Shown here piece after piece: positions 61,788 to 64,000 of a stretch of DNA of 64,000 nucleotides. The stretch is taken from contig JAKSZU010000016.1 of assembly GCA_026018925.1 (NCBI GenBank), positions 9,434,940 through 9,498,939 of the forward strand, written 5' to 3'. Source of the DNA: Tupaia tana (taxonomy: Eukaryota > Chordata > Mammalia > Scandentia > Tupaiidae). A program made the translations under genes and the position numbers. Positions within the stretch are counted from its first letter, which is position 1. The number at the start of each line of letters is the position of its first letter. The notes below the pieces were generated by a model that worked only from the letters and a program-made list of their open reading frames with translations, was not told where the DNA came from and made no database searches.

Positions 61788-62660
61788 GTAGGCCTTTTAA
61801 ATGTCAATTTTATCTTAAATGCATAAGAAAATTATGATTACAATAATGTGGTTTGGGTGCCCACAACAGGTTTCAGAAGCTGACTCTGTCGGAGAGGACG
61901 GACGCAGCAGAGCCGTCCATCAGGTACTGCGGTAGCACTCTGAGCACACCTTCCAGGCTCGTGTCCGGCTCTCTGTGGGGAGGGTGTGCAGGTGGGAGAG
62001 TGAAAAGGGGAGAATTGTGTTCCTACTCTGCTGGGCAAAGCCCCGCAGCCCCCAGAGCAGCAATGAGTGCTCCTTCAACAACTGGAAGTGGTGACAGATT
62101 TCTTCCCACATTACCTGTGTTTAAACAGACGTGGGAAATGTGTCTCACTTCGAAATCAAAGTGGAAGATGGCCACTGAAGCAATCACGCATACAACCAGA
62201 GCGTGTCCCCTCTATTTTTAGTGCTGGGACTCAACGGATCCAGATGTCTGCGTCCACGTGTTACAGGGCTAGCGGTGTGAACAGCAGGCCACCAGGCTGC
62301 CCGGAGGGCCATGGCTGATTTACTGACTCCTGCTCCTGCTGACGGCGTGAGGGAGGCCAGCTGGAAACCCGAATCAGTGAGCCGCCAGCTCAGAGCGCAG
62401 GGTCTCATCAGAGCTGTAGGAGACGGTCCCCTGAGTTGGTCTAGTAATGGTGTCATTGCAGGAATGACTCTAAAAATAAAAGAGATTTGGAATCACTCTA
62501 CAAATGTGGGCTATTATTATTTTCCTTAATTCATTAGTGCTAAAAGTTCTCTCCATGAGGCTTACTGTCTTTCGGCTTTACCTTACCCATAGGAATGGAA
62601 TTTCAGAGAACACTGTATTGGGATATATCTCCATGATGGTTGGTCCATTACAAATTCTAA
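61788..62660. other. Intergenic segment, no recognised repeat
   Basis: Several overlapping open frames of 60-120 codons occur on both strands, but none has a recognised domain or splice context. Confidence 0.4.
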
Positions 62661-62667
62661 AGGCTCC

Positions 62668-62915
62668 ACTTTTTTCTTTTTTAAGGATTTTGACATAGGG
62701 CATGTGCCTTTGCCAAAGACAGAGGGAAAGTGAGAAATCACCCATCAGGGGACAGTCACGCTGCATTCCCTTCTCCTCTAGTCTCCTCCTGGGATTGTGG
62801 GCATGCACACACAGGTACCCAATGTGGTTCTCAAGCCGCCAGATCTAGGACTAAAACAGCCATCGGCCCCATGGGAGTCCGGCGCCTTAACTGCTACACC
62901 GCCTGTCAGCTCAAC
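62668..62915 (-). repeat. SINE, family B
   Basis: TTTTTTAAGGATTTTGACATAGGGC to CTACACCGCCTGTCAGCTC. Confidence 0.83.
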
Positions 62916-63433
62916 ACTTTTTGAGCCTCATTCGTATTCTTCTAAGGCATCAAGGGAGATGAAGAGGAACAATATTTTCAGGAAAAAAAAAAAAAAAAAA
63001 GGGAAGAGAATTAATGGCACCTCTGGAGGCTTAAAACCAGGAGTGGAGGTGACTTCTGTTTCCATCTTGCTTCTCACCAAATGCTTTGGTGACGATGAGC
63101 CCACAGGACAGACGACACGGAGAAAAGATATGAGAATGTCTTCCTGGCTGGTGTCAGGAAGGGCTCCTGCCAACTTCTGAGCTGTGTGAAAAGGACACGG
63201 CACAGCCTCCCCACACATACAGCGTCCCTCTGTCTGCCCGGGTGTTTTTCTGATCACAATGTGGGTTTTACCAGCTCTGCTCCCATTAGGATGGAGGGCT
63301 GAGTGGTGGCTCAAGGCCTACGAGGGCCCTTGGACCACTCATGACTTCCCTGTGTGGGCTGGTCTGTGAGTCCATGCCAAGACCTGAGAGCAAAAGCCCA
63401 CTAATTTCGTTCTTAATTAAGATACTTAGGACA
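62916..63433. other. Intergenic segment with an A-run
   Basis: A run of about 18 A at 62983-63000 is followed by GC-moderate DNA. Nothing recognised. Confidence 0.45.
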
Positions 63434-63603
63434 TGGGGCCAGCAGGTGGTGTGGTGGTTAAGGACGCTGGACTCCCACATGGCCGACCATGGTTCGAGCC
63501 CTGGACCTGGCGGCTTGCTTTCTCTCTCTCTCTCTCTCTCTCTGTCTCTCCCTGGTCAAATTAAAAATAAATAAATAAAGTTAAATAAAATAATTCTTTA
63601 AAA
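63434..63603 (+). repeat. SINE, family Bs, with TSD-like flanks
   Basis: GGGGCCAGCAGGTGGTGTGG head, (CT)n at 63521-63542, GGTCAAATTAAAAATAAATA tail. AAGATACTTA recurs on both sides. Confidence 0.9.
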
Positions 63604-63734
63604 AGAAAGATACTTAAGACAGAAAGAGAAAGTTCCTTTTTTGGTCTGGCCAGCAGGCAAGGAGCATAGTCGGGTTTGGCACACTCCTTCCTCATTTGCC
63701 TCTTCAGTCAACACCTCCCACGCTTTTTATTTTT

Positions 63735-63968
63735 ATTTTATTTTTTTAAGTTTATTGATTGCTTCTTTGAGGAGAGACAGACATACCAAGCAAGGCACCC
63801 CCCGACAACAGATCTTCCCATCATGGTCCTCCCCGGCCTCAGGCAGCCCTGGATCGTGGCTACACGACATGCACCCAGCGTGTACAGAGAGGCCTGGGCC
63901 ATGTGGGTCCTGCAGACTGCTGCTCTACCACGGTGCCACCACCTGCAGAGGAAGCAGCGTTCCCTTCC
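63735..63968 (-). repeat. SINE, family D
   Basis: AAGTTTATTGATTGCTTC at the left is the complement of the family end. CGGTGCCACCACCTGC at the right is the complement of the head. Confidence 0.62.
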
Positions 63969-64000
63969 CTCTCCCCACACCCTTCTCACCCAGAAGCAGT

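Noticed and set aside
59161..64000. Search for a downstream neighbouring gene such as a lysozyme-like gene
   Set aside because: No exon with recognisable protein similarity is visible before the window ends.

Overview
The window is mammalian nuclear DNA, about 64 kb. It holds the first coding exon of MTPAP on the minus strand at the left edge and what looks like all of MAP3K8 (Tpl2/COT) on the plus strand. The two genes are head to head, roughly 29 kb apart. I found no other protein-coding gene.

MAP3K8 is resolved to the base. Seven coding exons (36112-36447, 44646-44813, 47247-47508, 48553-48659, 55410-55562, 56768-57014, 57999-58129) join with GT-AG borders and consistent phases into a 467-residue protein. 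It has the expected kinase landmarks: K167, the HHD motif with D253, DFG at D270, T290 and S400. A GC-rich CpG-island promoter lies at about 31.3-32.3 kb. The 3' UTR ends near a polyadenylation signal at 59128.

MTPAP exon 1 (51 codons, complement 2402-2249) has a CpG-rich promoter with an NRF1-type palindrome directly beside an ETS/GABP motif. That fits a nuclear gene for a mitochondrial protein. The rest of MTPAP lies off the left edge.

Most of the remaining sequence is interspersed repeat. The repeats point to a tree shrew (Scandentia, probably Tupaia). A composite tRNA-7SL SINE at 50786-51154 is the type known from tree shrews. 7SL-derived SINEs are known only from primates, rodents and tree shrews, and no Alu, B1 or B2 is visible. 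The genome also carries a very abundant tRNA-derived SINE and palindromic mariner-type miniature elements, and mariners are reported from tree shrew. This assignment is inference.

SINE names used here. Family A is young: head like GGGACCAGCAGTTAGCG, box B GGTTCGAGTCC, a CT-rich 3' part, then CTATAGCAAAAACCTCTCC and an A tail, about 260 bp, often with perfect 12-18 bp target-site duplications (TSDs). Family B is an older relative (GGCCAGCAGGTGGC head). Family Bs is a short version: tRNA part, (CT)n, then CAAATTAAAAATAAA. Family C is old, with a head like GGCCAGCCCATGGCCTAGTGG. Family D is a separate old tRNA-type SINE ending in GAAATAAAC.

Layout: 1-2.4 kb MTPAP intron 1 and exon 1; 2.5-30 kb intergenic repeats, including a solo ERV LTR nested in an MaLR LTR; 30.2-32.3 kb MAP3K8 promoter region; 32.3-58.1 kb MAP3K8 introns and exons; 58.1-59.2 kb 3' UTR; 59.2-64 kb intergenic. 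MAP3K8 is a cytoplasmic MAP3K acting downstream of TLR/TNF signalling. MTPAP is a mitochondrial RNA enzyme. They are neighbours with no evident functional link. I found no prokaryote-type system, CRISPR array or novel gene cluster. The most interesting signals are regulatory and transposon-derived.
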